11,968 nt of DNA, from positions 4,282 to 16,249 of the forward strand of contig DLCS01000221.1 of the NCBI GenBank assembly GCA_002480735.1, in the 5' to 3' direction. The translations under genes and the position numbers were made by a program. Below the pieces are notes generated by a model. That model was not told where the DNA came from. It saw only the letters and a program-made list of their open reading frames with translations, and did no database searches. The DNA is from Bacillaceae bacterium UBA7792 (GTDB lineage Bacteria; Bacillota; Bacilli; Bacillales; Cytobacillaceae). This document shows, piece after piece, positions 1 to 5,303 of the stretch. The number at the start of each line of letters is the position of its first letter. The stretch's first letter is position 1.

Positions 1-279
1 TTTTCAGCTACTAAATTTGCGACAAAAAAATATGCCTGGCTATCGGCTGTACTGACTGTCGTCATTTCACTTTCTTCCAAATCGATTCTAGAAATAAGTG
101 GAGTATTCAAGTGGGTTTTGTGGATATTCCCTCCAACATTTAAGGTGGTTGGACATATGGAAGGCGGGGAACAGGGCCAAATCATACCACTAATTATGCT
201 AGATGGAATCTTTGTACTGATTTATCTCTTCATAGGTATGCTATTCGTAGTACTTCTCTTTAAGAAAAAGGAACGTTAA
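1..279 (+). CDS. C-terminal end of a membrane protein, probably an ABC-2-type transporter permease (partial)
   Basis: This is an open frame entering from the left edge and ending at TAA, with 92 residues visible. It holds three hydrophobic stretches: about residues 11-27 (AWLSAVLTVVISL), a shorter one around 38-52 (WVLWIFPPTF), and a long C-terminal helix about 65-87 (LDGIFVLIYLFIGMLFVVLLF). The last helix is followed by a basic KKKER tail, which should be cytosolic. The layout resembles the last helices of ABC-2-type permeases, but no signature motif is visible, so the family is an inference from shape only. No terminator is visible before the lipoprotein gene 124 nt downstream on the same strand, so read-through into it is possible. 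The N-terminus lies outside the window. Confidence 0.6.
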   Translation, partial: FSATKFATKKYAWLSAVLTVVISLSSKSILEISGVFKWVLWIFPPTFKVVGHMEGGEQGQIIPLIMLDGIFVLIYLFIGMLFVVLLFKKKER

Positions 280-403
280 TTCGTATACATTTTTAGTCTT
301 GGAAAAAGATATATCAAAATTTTTAACAAGCTCATCATTAAAATTGTCATTTTTCCCTTTGCTTTCACATTAGATAGTACTAATGCGAAGCAGGAGGTGA
401 AGA

Positions 404-943
404 ATGAAGGAGAAAAGAGTCTTTTGCTTGCTGTTTTTACTAATCTTATTAACCGCTTGTAAGTCTGATTCTTTAGAGGATGCCATTAAAACGGACATTC
501 CTTTTAATATGACGAAAATCATATATGCGGAACAGGTCGAGGATGGAGAAATTATCTTATACATAACCGAACAGAAAAAAGAAACAGAGCTCATTGAGGC
601 GCTGGCCGTTGCCTTTTTGAAAAAGGATCATAAATCAAGATGGGAAAATGCGGGCAATAATCACTGGTATTATCAAGAAAATCCCAATATGACTGTCTAT
701 ATGAATGCATTTTATGATTATGATAAAAAGGGCAAACTGTTGCAAAAGCTTCCTGTGATTTTCGGGAAAATTGAGAACGGACAAATCCACTCTGTTCAGG
801 TAGCGAAGGAAGAGGGGCATTTTGAAGAGGCACAGATCATTTATGGGGATAACAGCAGGTATTTTTTTAAAATAGGCGATTATTTGCTGGTCAACGGGCT
901 TAATAGTCAAGGAGAAATCGTAGAAGAGTACAAAAAAAGGTAA
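404..943 (+). CDS. Small secreted lipoprotein of unknown function
   Basis: This 179-residue protein starts at ATG behind a near-perfect Shine-Dalgarno sequence (AGGAGGTGA at 392-400). The N-terminus is a type II signal peptide: a basic MKEKR, a hydrophobic core, and the lipobox LTAC with the lipidated Cys at residue 19. The mature protein should therefore be anchored to the outer face of the membrane. The mature part is charged, with aromatic-rich stretches (NNHWYYQENPNMTVYMNAFYDYD around 105-127), and has no motif I recognise. The gene ends at TAA, but the same frame stays open for 38 more codons (944-1060) that encode a second hydrophobic, lipobox-like segment; see findings. A strong hairpin terminator lies at 1075-1117. 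I do not recognise the family. Confidence 0.85.
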   Translation: MKEKRVFCLLFLLILLTACKSDSLEDAIKTDIPFNMTKIIYAEQVEDGEIILYITEQKKETELIEALAVAFLKKDHKSRWENAGNNHWYYQENPNMTVYMNAFYDYDKKGKLLQKLPVIFGKIENGQIHSVQVAKEEGHFEEAQIIYGDNSRYFFKIGDYLLVNGLNSQGEIVEEYKKR

Positions 944-1074
944 AATGCACAACGTGATTACGGCCATAAGAATGTATCACTTCTGCCATCTATTTTACTG
1001 GTCATTATCATAGGGCTTACTGCTTGTTGCCACGACATTTTCCAATGGGGAAAGATTTAAAATAATGAAAGATT

Positions 1075-1117
1075 AAAAGCCTAATTCCTCCTACTTTTAG
1101 TGAGGAATTAGGCTTTT
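1075..1117 (+). terminator. Rho-independent terminator after the lipoprotein gene
   Basis: Perfect 16-bp inverted repeat (arms 1075-1090 and 1102-1117) with an 11-nt loop. The right arm ends in TTTT and is followed by GATCTTT. A T-rich tail is present on both strands, so it may also block antisense transcription. Confidence 0.85.
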
Positions 1118-1240
1118 GATCTTTAACAATCGTGCCTGATAGCTGAACACTTATTCAAAAAATACACTTGGATACTCATTCACACCGGAAGCATTATCAA
1201 GAAATCACTTTATACTACTGGCTATAAACATTGAGGCATC

Positions 1241-1795
1241 TTGGTTCACAAAAATACGATTTCCGTGATAGAAGGTCTTGATTTTGGAGAAAGAATTGAA
1301 TTAATCGATGGGGAAATTTATAATATGTCCCCTGCCCCATCACGTAGGCATCAACAGGTTCTCAGAGAGCTATCTACTGCTTTTTCAGTATATCTCCAAG
1401 GTAAAGAATGCGAGGTGTTTTTTGCCCCTTTCGATGTAAGATTATTGGCAGAAAATAAAGAGGATGATGATGTGAAAAATGTTGTCCAGCCTGACCTGTC
1501 ACTCATTTATGATTTGGAAAAGCTGGATGACAAAGGCTGCAACGGGGCACCTGACATGATTATTGAAGTCCTTTCACCTTCATCAATCAAGCTAGATCGC
1601 TGGATAAAATACCAGCTTTACGAAAAAGCAGGGGTAAAAGAATATTGGCTGGTCGATCCGAATAACGAATCTGTAGAGGTACATCTTTTGGTCGGTGAGC
1701 ATTATCAATTCCAAGGAGTTTTCACGAAAGAAGATACGGTTTCTGTGAATGTATTAAATGATTTGAGGATCAATTTGGAAGCAATATTTATATAG
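1241..1795 (+). CDS. Uma2 family (DUF820) endonuclease-like protein
   Basis: This 184-residue protein has the hallmarks of the Uma2/DUF820 branch of the PD-(D/E)XK nuclease fold: GERIELIDGEIYNMSPAPS (16-34), FDVRL (64-68), VQPDLSLIYD (82-91, with the acidic D85), APDMIIEVLSPSS (103-115, with E109) and the C-terminal GVKEYWLVDP (131-140). The family is widespread in cyanobacteria and scattered in Bacillaceae; its biological role is unsettled. The start is TTG at 1241. An in-frame TGA lies three codons upstream, and a weak GAGG at 1233-1236 is only 4 nt away, so expression may be low. The N-terminus is a few residues shorter than usual and lacks the common TYEDYL motif, but all core acidic positions remain. 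It is a solitary gene between two terminators. Confidence 0.85.
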   Translation: MVHKNTISVIEGLDFGERIELIDGEIYNMSPAPSRRHQQVLRELSTAFSVYLQGKECEVFFAPFDVRLLAENKEDDDVKNVVQPDLSLIYDLEKLDDKGCNGAPDMIIEVLSPSSIKLDRWIKYQLYEKAGVKEYWLVDPNNESVEVHLLVGEHYQFQGVFTKEDTVSVNVLNDLRINLEAIFI

Positions 1796-1803
1796 AGAAA
1801 GCG

Positions 1804-1836
1804 AAAGCTGACAAAAGTACCATATATGTCAGCTTT
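1804..1836. terminator. Bidirectional terminator between convergent genes
   Basis: Perfect 10-bp inverted repeat (1804-1813 and 1827-1836) with a 13-nt loop. It ends in CTTTAATTT on the plus strand and in CTTTCGCTTTC on the minus strand. It overlaps the TAA stop of the minus-strand hydrolase and serves both converging genes. Confidence 0.75.
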
Positions 1837-2761
1837 AATTTGTATTTGAGGGTTGGTCAAACCCATACTCCGCCAGAAACTCATCCACAACCTTGGCATA
1901 ATCTTCCTTATTTTCATTCAATGACTGGGCATGGATGCCGTTTTCCGCGATGAAAAGTTTCTTCGGTCCCTTCTTTTGCTCATAAAGGGCCTCTGTCATC
2001 GTTGGCAGGATGAAGTCATCCTTTTTGCTATGAATGAAGAGTATCGGCTTTTTAATATTGTCAATCACGGCGATCGGAGAAACGTCCTTCAAGGAGTATT
2101 TCTGGCGCATTTTAACGAATAGGTCCGCCACAGGTAAAAACAATCTAGGCGGCAACTTCATTTCTGTTTTTAGGCGATAGCCGAGCTGCTCCCGAAAATC
2201 GGAAAAAGGGCAGTCTGCAATATAAAAGTCGGCGCCATCCTCGATCATTCCGGCATAAAGAAGCATTGTTGCTGCCCCCATCGATTCACCGTGTATGCCA
2301 AGAATGAGATCGGGTCCACGGTCAAGCTTCAGCCAATCGACAATCGTTTTCAGGTCGAATTTTTCAAAATGACCAAAGCTTGTCGTCTTTCCCCCAGATT
2401 CGCCATGCCTGCGATGATCGTAAATAAGGGCATTGAATCCTCTTTCTAGGAAAAGATTCATATATTTTATCGAGTTGATTTTATTTTCGGTTACCCCATG
2501 GCAAATTATCACATACCGGTTTGTTTGGTGAGGTTCAACCACAAGGGCTTTCAAATGATAACCGAAATGCGACTGGAGCAGAATTTCTCTTTTTGGAAGA
2601 CGCCTGAATTCAGCAGGATTGAGTCTCCCTGCTTCTTTTTCACGGTTGAAAATAAAATCGTCATCCTTCTTTTTCATATACATAATGCGATTGGAAAAAT
2701 AAACTCCAAACGAAAGAAACACGAGCAAAAAAGAGAAGAGGTAGCGGAACGCTCTTTTCAA
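1835..2761 (-). CDS. Membrane-anchored alpha/beta hydrolase, YqkD-like
   Basis: A serine hydrolase of the alpha/beta fold, similar in length and layout to B. subtilis YqkD. Numbering uses the TTG start at 2761 (308 residues). An N-terminal hydrophobic helix (about 7-23) is the likely membrane anchor. CHGVTEN (87-93) holds the oxyanion-hole HG, YDHRRHGES (114-122) follows, and the nucleophile elbow GESMG has Ser160. The probable triad acid is D248 or D249 (HSKKDDF), and the His is in GIHAQS (H277). The substrate is unknown. I chose the TTG at 2761 because GGAGGG sits 7 nt upstream. The alternative TTG at 2776 adds five residues but has no ribosome binding site. The gene stands alone, with a TAAAAT -10-like element just upstream and a perfect Fur-type palindrome about 100 bp upstream (2859-2873). 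Confidence 0.85.
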   Translation of the reverse strand: MKRAFRYLFSFLLVFLSFGVYFSNRIMYMKKKDDDFIFNREKEAGRLNPAEFRRLPKREILLQSHFGYHLKALVVEPHQTNRYVIICHGVTENKINSIKYMNLFLERGFNALIYDHRRHGESGGKTTSFGHFEKFDLKTIVDWLKLDRGPDLILGIHGESMGAATMLLYAGMIEDGADFYIADCPFSDFREQLGYRLKTEMKLPPRLFLPVADLFVKMRQKYSLKDVSPIAVIDNIKKPILFIHSKKDDFILPTMTEALYEQKKGPKKLFIAENGIHAQSLNENKEDYAKVVDEFLAEYGFDQPSNTN

Positions 2762-2858
2762 AGACCATCCCTCCAAGATGCTTTTTTCTTTATTTTACCA
2801 TTCTGAAGAAAGTTAAAACATAGAAACGGCTTAAAGGGCAAAAATTCTTGAATAACAC

Positions 2859-2873
2859 TGATAATGATTATCA
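2859..2873. promoter_or_regulatory. Perfect 7-1-7 Fur-type box
   Basis: TGATAATGATTATCA matches the Bacillus Fur core (TGATAAT-N-ATTATCA) at all positions. It lies upstream of the minus-strand hydrolase and downstream of the DUF1540 terminator, so the hydrolase is the only gene it could control in cis. The distance to that gene's -10-like element is long, so regulation is uncertain. Confidence 0.6.
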
Positions 2874-2924
2874 ATAATAAAAATAGGTTACTTAGAAGCC
2901 ATAGTCCGCATGAAAACGCAAAAG

Positions 2925-2952
2925 AAAAGACAACCAAAGCTGGTTGCCTTTT
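2925..2952 (-). terminator. Terminator of the DUF1540 gene
   Basis: An 11-bp stem with one non-Watson-Crick position (arms 2925-2935 and 2942-2952) and a 6-nt loop. Read on the minus strand it ends GTCTTTTCTTTT, a good U-tract, 10 nt past the DUF1540 stop codon. Confidence 0.75.
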
Positions 2953-2961
2953 CTTTGACAA

Positions 2962-3123
2962 TTAAAGGTCTGCTGGTTCAAATGTCTTGCAGTCGGTTTC
3001 CGCACTTGTAGAAGCATCCTTACTCTTGTTATTCACGACATAAATTTGAGAGGCCCCGCATCTGTTCTCATTATTAATGTTGTAAACACAGCTGCCTACT
3101 TCGCATAGCACGTCTTGCGCCAT
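2962..3123 (-). CDS. DUF1540 domain small cysteine-rich protein
   Basis: A 53-residue protein with the DUF1540 pattern: Cys at 7, 12, 22 and 45, arranged as CEVGSCVYNINNENRC, then a central ASQIYV strand, and a closing TDCKTFEP. In this family the cysteines are thought to bind metal or form cross-links; the function is unknown. The start ATG is preceded by AAGGGGGTG at 3129-3137 with about 5 nt spacing. The stop is followed by a clear terminator. A possible forespore-type promoter (GAATA-N17-TATCCTA) lies at 3144-3172. It may also be co-transcribed with the WIQ-repeat gene upstream on the same strand, because I see no clear terminator between them. Confidence 0.9.
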   Translation of the reverse strand: MAQDVLCEVGSCVYNINNENRCGASQIYVVNNKSKDASTSAETDCKTFEPADL

Positions 3124-3143
3124 TCAAACACCCCCTTAACGAA

Positions 3144-3172
3144 TAGGATAAACCATTCGAATTGTCGTATTC
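3144..3172 (-). promoter_or_regulatory. Possible sigma-G/F-like promoter of the DUF1540 gene
   Basis: On the minus strand, GAATA (3168-3172) and TATCCTA (3144-3150) are separated by 17 nt, resembling forespore promoters (GAATR ... CATACTA). Transcription would start only about 14 nt before the start codon, which is tight. This is a weak pattern match only. Confidence 0.3.
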
Positions 3173-3254
3173 TTTCAAGGGGCTGTTATTCCATTTCCAA
3201 ATTAACAAAAATTTGTCTTCAGTGACCGAGAGCAACTGTGTTTGTGAAAAGAGC

Positions 3255-3680
3255 TTATGGGATTAAACCATCCCTACCTCTAAGAAGATTATAATGCAGA
3301 ACCCTTTCACCTCCGGTTGCTTCGACGGCAGCACCCATCGATTGAATCCAGTCCCCTGTCACAGAAGTGCGTTGCGATCTAAATGGGAAGATATCTTCAC
3401 CACGCATTACCTGTTCACTAACGCCAATCGTTTCAACTAATTGTCCAATTGCTTGTATCCAAATACCAATCACAATTTCCTCAGAACCTGGCTTTTGCTC
3501 CTCTAGGTAGAATAATTCTGTAACAGATGTGGCCTCTAGAACCTGGGCAAAAGTTTGAATCCACAAGCTTGTGAGGATTTTGATTTTTAACTCATTAATT
3601 TTTGCATCGTCGTCTGTCTTTTTTTCTTTCTCTTTCTTTTTCTCTTTCTGAGAACTAGTCTCACGTCTTTTATTCCCCAT
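3255..3680 (-). CDS. Small repetitive protein with three WIQ repeats (DUF6944-like)
   Basis: A 141-residue protein with a lysine-rich, low-complexity N-terminus (residues 11-22) and three copies of a 14-residue motif: WIQTFAQVLEATSV (40-53), WIQAIGQLVETIGV (74-87) and WIQSMGAAVEATGG (111-124). The spacing is 34 and 37 residues. Bacillus proteins with repeated WIQ-x-[IFM]-[GA] units are classed as repetitive proteins of unknown function (DUF6944, assigned from memory). There is no signal peptide or membrane segment. I start at the ATG at 3680 because GGGAGTGA lies 7 nt upstream. The longer TTG-initiated frame from 3758 has no ribosome binding site and covers the promoter. The gene is divergent from the PlcR-like regulator, and their promoters are back to back, which suggests common control. 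Confidence 0.75.
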   Translation of the reverse strand: MGNKRRETSSQKEKKKEKEKKTDDDAKINELKIKILTSLWIQTFAQVLEATSVTELFYLEEQKPGSEEIVIGIWIQAIGQLVETIGVSEQVMRGEDIFPFRSQRTSVTGDWIQSMGAAVEATGGERVLHYNLLRGRDGLIP

Positions 3681-3738
3681 CTTCTGCTCACTCCCGTCAA
3701 TCCCTATATTTATCATATTCTTAGGTAGGAAATCGGTT

Positions 3739-3767
3739 ATTATAGAGGAAGGACTCAAATGTTTGAA
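3739..3767 (-). promoter_or_regulatory. Sigma-A-type promoter of the WIQ-repeat gene
   Basis: On the minus strand: TTCAAA (3762-3767), 17 nt, TATAAT (3739-3744). The -10 is perfect. A 12-bp palindrome TCAAATGTTTGA (3755-3766) covers the -35 and spacer and could be an operator. The leader before the ATG would be about 50 nt. Confidence 0.6.
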
Positions 3768-3772
3768 GGGTT

Positions 3773-3798
3773 TTGACGTTTGCCTGCCTAAATATAAT
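3773..3798 (+). promoter_or_regulatory. Putative promoter of the PlcR-like regulator gene
   Basis: A perfect TATAAT lies at 3793-3798, with TTGACG at 3773-3778 only 14 nt upstream. That spacing is sub-optimal, which suggests a weak or activator-dependent promoter. It begins just six bases past the divergent promoter of the WIQ-repeat gene. Confidence 0.4.
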
Positions 3799-3829
3799 AC
3801 ATAGATTTTTTGATGGGGGAGTGGTTCAC

Positions 3830-4702
3830 TTGAGCGAAATTGGCCAAGCCATCAAAGCTTTGCGTAAAATGGCGGGATTAAGTCAAGAGGAGTTATCGAG
3901 GGATATATGCTCTCAAGCACAGTTATCTAAAATGGAAAACAAAAATGAGATCCCTTCGGCAATGGCTCTGTATAGGTTATCTAAGAAATTAGGGGTCGAT
4001 ATGAATTATTTCTTTGAATTTATGGAGACGCCACGGCTAGATTATTTGAAAGAGGTTAAAGAATTAATAGATGAATGCAAAAGGGAACGAGATTATCAAA
4101 GATTAAGAAAAATTGTAAAAACTGAAATGCTCAATCCTCTCTTTCAAAATACAGAAAATCAGCAATTCTTATTATGGCATGAAGCGATTTGTATTCATTA
4201 TCTCGATCAAGAATCGGACAAGGCGATCCTTCTTCTTCATCATGCTTTCACGTTAACAGCGCACCCACAAAAAAGGTTCTACAGAGAAACAGAACTGGAA
4301 ATCCTAAATAGCATGGCCATTATTAGAAAAGACCAAAAGCAATATGTGGAGGCAGAAAAGCTCTTCCGCCAATGTCTAAATACGATAAAATTTGCTCCAC
4401 TATCCAATAAAATCCTTAAAATTCGTCTTCTTTATGGGCTATCGAAACTATTAACCGATATCGGAAAATATGAGGAATCGAAGGAGCTCTGTATAGAAGG
4501 AGTGGCACTTTGCAAAAAAAATGAAGTTCTTTATTTATTCGGAGAGCTCCAATATCAATTAGGGTCAAACTATGCAAGAATGGGTGAGCACAATAATGCG
4601 ATCGAAGCCTTTGAGAGGGCTACCAAAATTTTTGAGATTCAAGACAATCAGGAATTTGTAAAACAAGTTCATCACTTTAGAAAAGAATTACTGGGAATCT
4701 AG
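3830..4702 (+). CDS. PlcR/NprR-like (RNPP family) HTH-TPR quorum-sensing regulator
   Basis: A 290-residue protein (numbering from TTG 3830), close to the 285 of B. cereus PlcR. Residues about 4-60 form an XRE-type helix-turn-helix (IGQAIKALRKMAGLSQEELS, then QAQLSKMEN). The remainder is alpha-helical with tetratricopeptide-like repeats, e.g. EILNSMAIIRKDQKQYVEAEKLF, LLYGLSKLLTDIGKYEESKELC and QYQLGSNYARMGEHNNAIEAFE. RNPP regulators bind a re-imported secreted oligopeptide through the TPR domain and DNA through the HTH. The TTG at 3830 has GGGGGAG 8 nt upstream; the longer frame from 3773 runs through the promoter. A PapR-like pro-peptide gene follows 166 nt downstream, which strongly supports this assignment. 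Whether it activates or represses is not visible. Confidence 0.88.
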   Translation: MSEIGQAIKALRKMAGLSQEELSRDICSQAQLSKMENKNEIPSAMALYRLSKKLGVDMNYFFEFMETPRLDYLKEVKELIDECKRERDYQRLRKIVKTEMLNPLFQNTENQQFLLWHEAICIHYLDQESDKAILLLHHAFTLTAHPQKRFYRETELEILNSMAIIRKDQKQYVEAEKLFRQCLNTIKFAPLSNKILKIRLLYGLSKLLTDIGKYEESKELCIEGVALCKKNEVLYLFGELQYQLGSNYARMGEHNNAIEAFERATKIFEIQDNQEFVKQVHHFRKELLGI

Positions 4703-4719
4703 CAAGGGGAATTAATAGA

Positions 4720-4731
4720 ATTTTGTCGAAA
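4720..4731 (+). promoter_or_regulatory. Spo0A box 1
   Basis: ATTTTGTCGAAA contains a perfect 0A box core (TGTCGAA). It lies 17 nt after the regulator stop codon and forms a perfect 12-bp inverted repeat with 4811-4822, upstream of the peptide gene. Confidence 0.65.
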
Positions 4732-4788
4732 CTATTCGTATTGTTATGGGTTTTGTTAAATTTATAAGAAAACAAGAGAATGGACTAT

Positions 4789-4806
4789 GAAATATATCAA
4801 AATTTC
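4789..4806. promoter_or_regulatory. Candidate operator for the PlcR-like regulator
   Basis: The inverted repeat GAAAT-N8-ATTTC is embedded in TATGAAATATATC. The left part fits the PlcR-box half site TATGNAA exactly, but the right half does not fit PlcR consensus. It sits about 55-60 bp before the predicted transcription start of the peptide gene, where an activator could act. Speculative. Confidence 0.35.
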
Positions 4807-4810
4807 TTCC

Positions 4811-4822
4811 TTTCGACAAAAT
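4811..4822 (-). promoter_or_regulatory. Spo0A box 2, overlapping the -35 region of the peptide gene
   Basis: TTTCGACAAAAT is the exact reverse complement of box 1. It overlaps the -35 position of the predicted peptide promoter, a placement used at Spo0A-activated sigma-A promoters but also compatible with repression. Confidence 0.65.
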
Positions 4823-4839
4823 CAGCATTTTAAGAAAGT

Positions 4840-4848
4840 TGATATAGT
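4840..4848 (+). promoter_or_regulatory. Extended -10 promoter of the PapR-like peptide gene
   Basis: TGATATAGT fits an extended -10 (TG-N-TATAAT with one mismatch). No good -35 exists at the correct distance; that position carries Spo0A box 2. The predicted leader is only about 14 nt. Co-transcription with the regulator is also possible. Confidence 0.4.
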
Positions 4849-4868
4849 GGTAGAAAAGGAGGGATTCT

Positions 4869-5018
4869 ATGAGGAAAATTCTGAAGGTTTTAATTTATAG
4901 CCTAGTTTTATCAAATTTTCTAGGAATTATGAATTATTTTCTACCAATTAATGAACTAAATCAACATTTTAGTTGCTTGGAGGAAATAGTTCCTTATGAC
5001 TTACCTGACCGGCATTAA
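4869..5018 (+). CDS. PapR-like signalling pro-peptide (49 aa)
   Basis: A 49-residue ORF with a strong ribosome binding site (AAAAGGAGGG, 5 nt before the ATG), directly downstream of the RNPP regulator on the same strand. The N-terminus is export-signal-like (MRKILKVLIYSLVLSNFLGI), followed by a hydrophilic linker (NELNQHFSCLEE) and a C-terminus ending VPYDLPDRH. B. cereus PapR is 48 residues with the same plan and ends ADLPFEF. The shared DLP core close to the C-terminus is striking. By analogy the protein is secreted, trimmed to a C-terminal heptapeptide or octapeptide, re-imported by an oligopeptide permease, and bound by the regulator. The exact mature peptide cannot be read from sequence. 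The single Cys in the linker has no counterpart in PapR. Confidence 0.75.
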   Translation: MRKILKVLIYSLVLSNFLGIMNYFLPINELNQHFSCLEEIVPYDLPDRH

Positions 5019-5032
5019 AATAGGTTAAGAAG

Positions 5033-5061
5033 AAGACAAACTAAGTTAAATCTACTATAAG
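5033..5061 (+). promoter_or_regulatory. Putative promoter before the second peptide ORF and the M24 peptidase
   Basis: AAGACA (5033-5038), 17 nt, TATAAG (5056-5061). A 12-nt palindrome CTAGGAACCTAG follows at 5073-5084, close to the predicted start point, and may be an operator. No terminator separates this region from the PapR-like gene, so it may be only one of two promoters feeding the peptidase. Confidence 0.35.
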
Positions 5062-5114
5062 AAAAAGAATTACTAGGAACCTAGGATACAAATAAATGGG
5101 ATGGAGGAAATTAA

Positions 5115-5303
5115 ATGAAGTAGTTAATATTATCTTTAACCATTGGTTTTTTAACATTTGTAGCTTTAACCCCAGGTGTTACTTTTGCAGGTACTACAGA
5201 AGACCCGACTAATGAATTAGAACAAGAAACGATAACGATAGTTTCAGAAGGTCATGGTTCTTTTAAAATAGAAAAATTAATGAGGGGGACCAACAATGGA
5301 TAG
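5115..5303 (+). pseudogene. Small secreted peptide gene disrupted by TAG at codon 3
   Basis: A frame of 63 codons with ribosome binding site GGAGG (8 nt before the ATG) reads MK-stop-LILSLTIGFLTFVALTPG and so on. Apart from the TAG at 5121-5123 it is intact. It gives a clear signal peptide ending VTFA (possible cleavage before GTTEDPTNE) and an acidic mature part with ETITIVSEGHGSFKIEKL. No ATG, GTG or TTG follows the TAG before the hydrophobic core, so restart is unlikely. One base (C/A/G to T) would explain the break. The frame ends at TAG 5301-5303, overlapping the start of the M24 peptidase by 8 nt, as in translationally coupled operons. It could be a second export peptide of the quorum-sensing cassette or an unrelated secreted protein. 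Confidence 0.5.

Noticed and set aside
635..967. 110-residue minus-strand ORF opposite the lipoprotein gene
   Set aside because: Antisense shadow of a gene with a clear signal peptide and ribosome binding site; no start signals of its own.
2758..2961. 67-residue hydrophobic minus-strand ORF with TTG start
   Set aside because: It runs through the DUF1540 terminator, the Fur box and the hydrolase leader, has no ribosome binding site, and is hydrophobic only because the region is AT-rich.
3773..3829. N-terminal extension of the regulator from TTG at 3773
   Set aside because: No ribosome binding site there; the stretch contains the -10 TATAAT, and the TTG at 3830 has a good site and fits the usual length of PlcR-like proteins.
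4786..4803. Full canonical PlcR box (TATGNAA-N4-TTNCATA)
   Set aside because: Only the left half fits; the right half has several mismatches, so it is kept only as a candidate with altered consensus.
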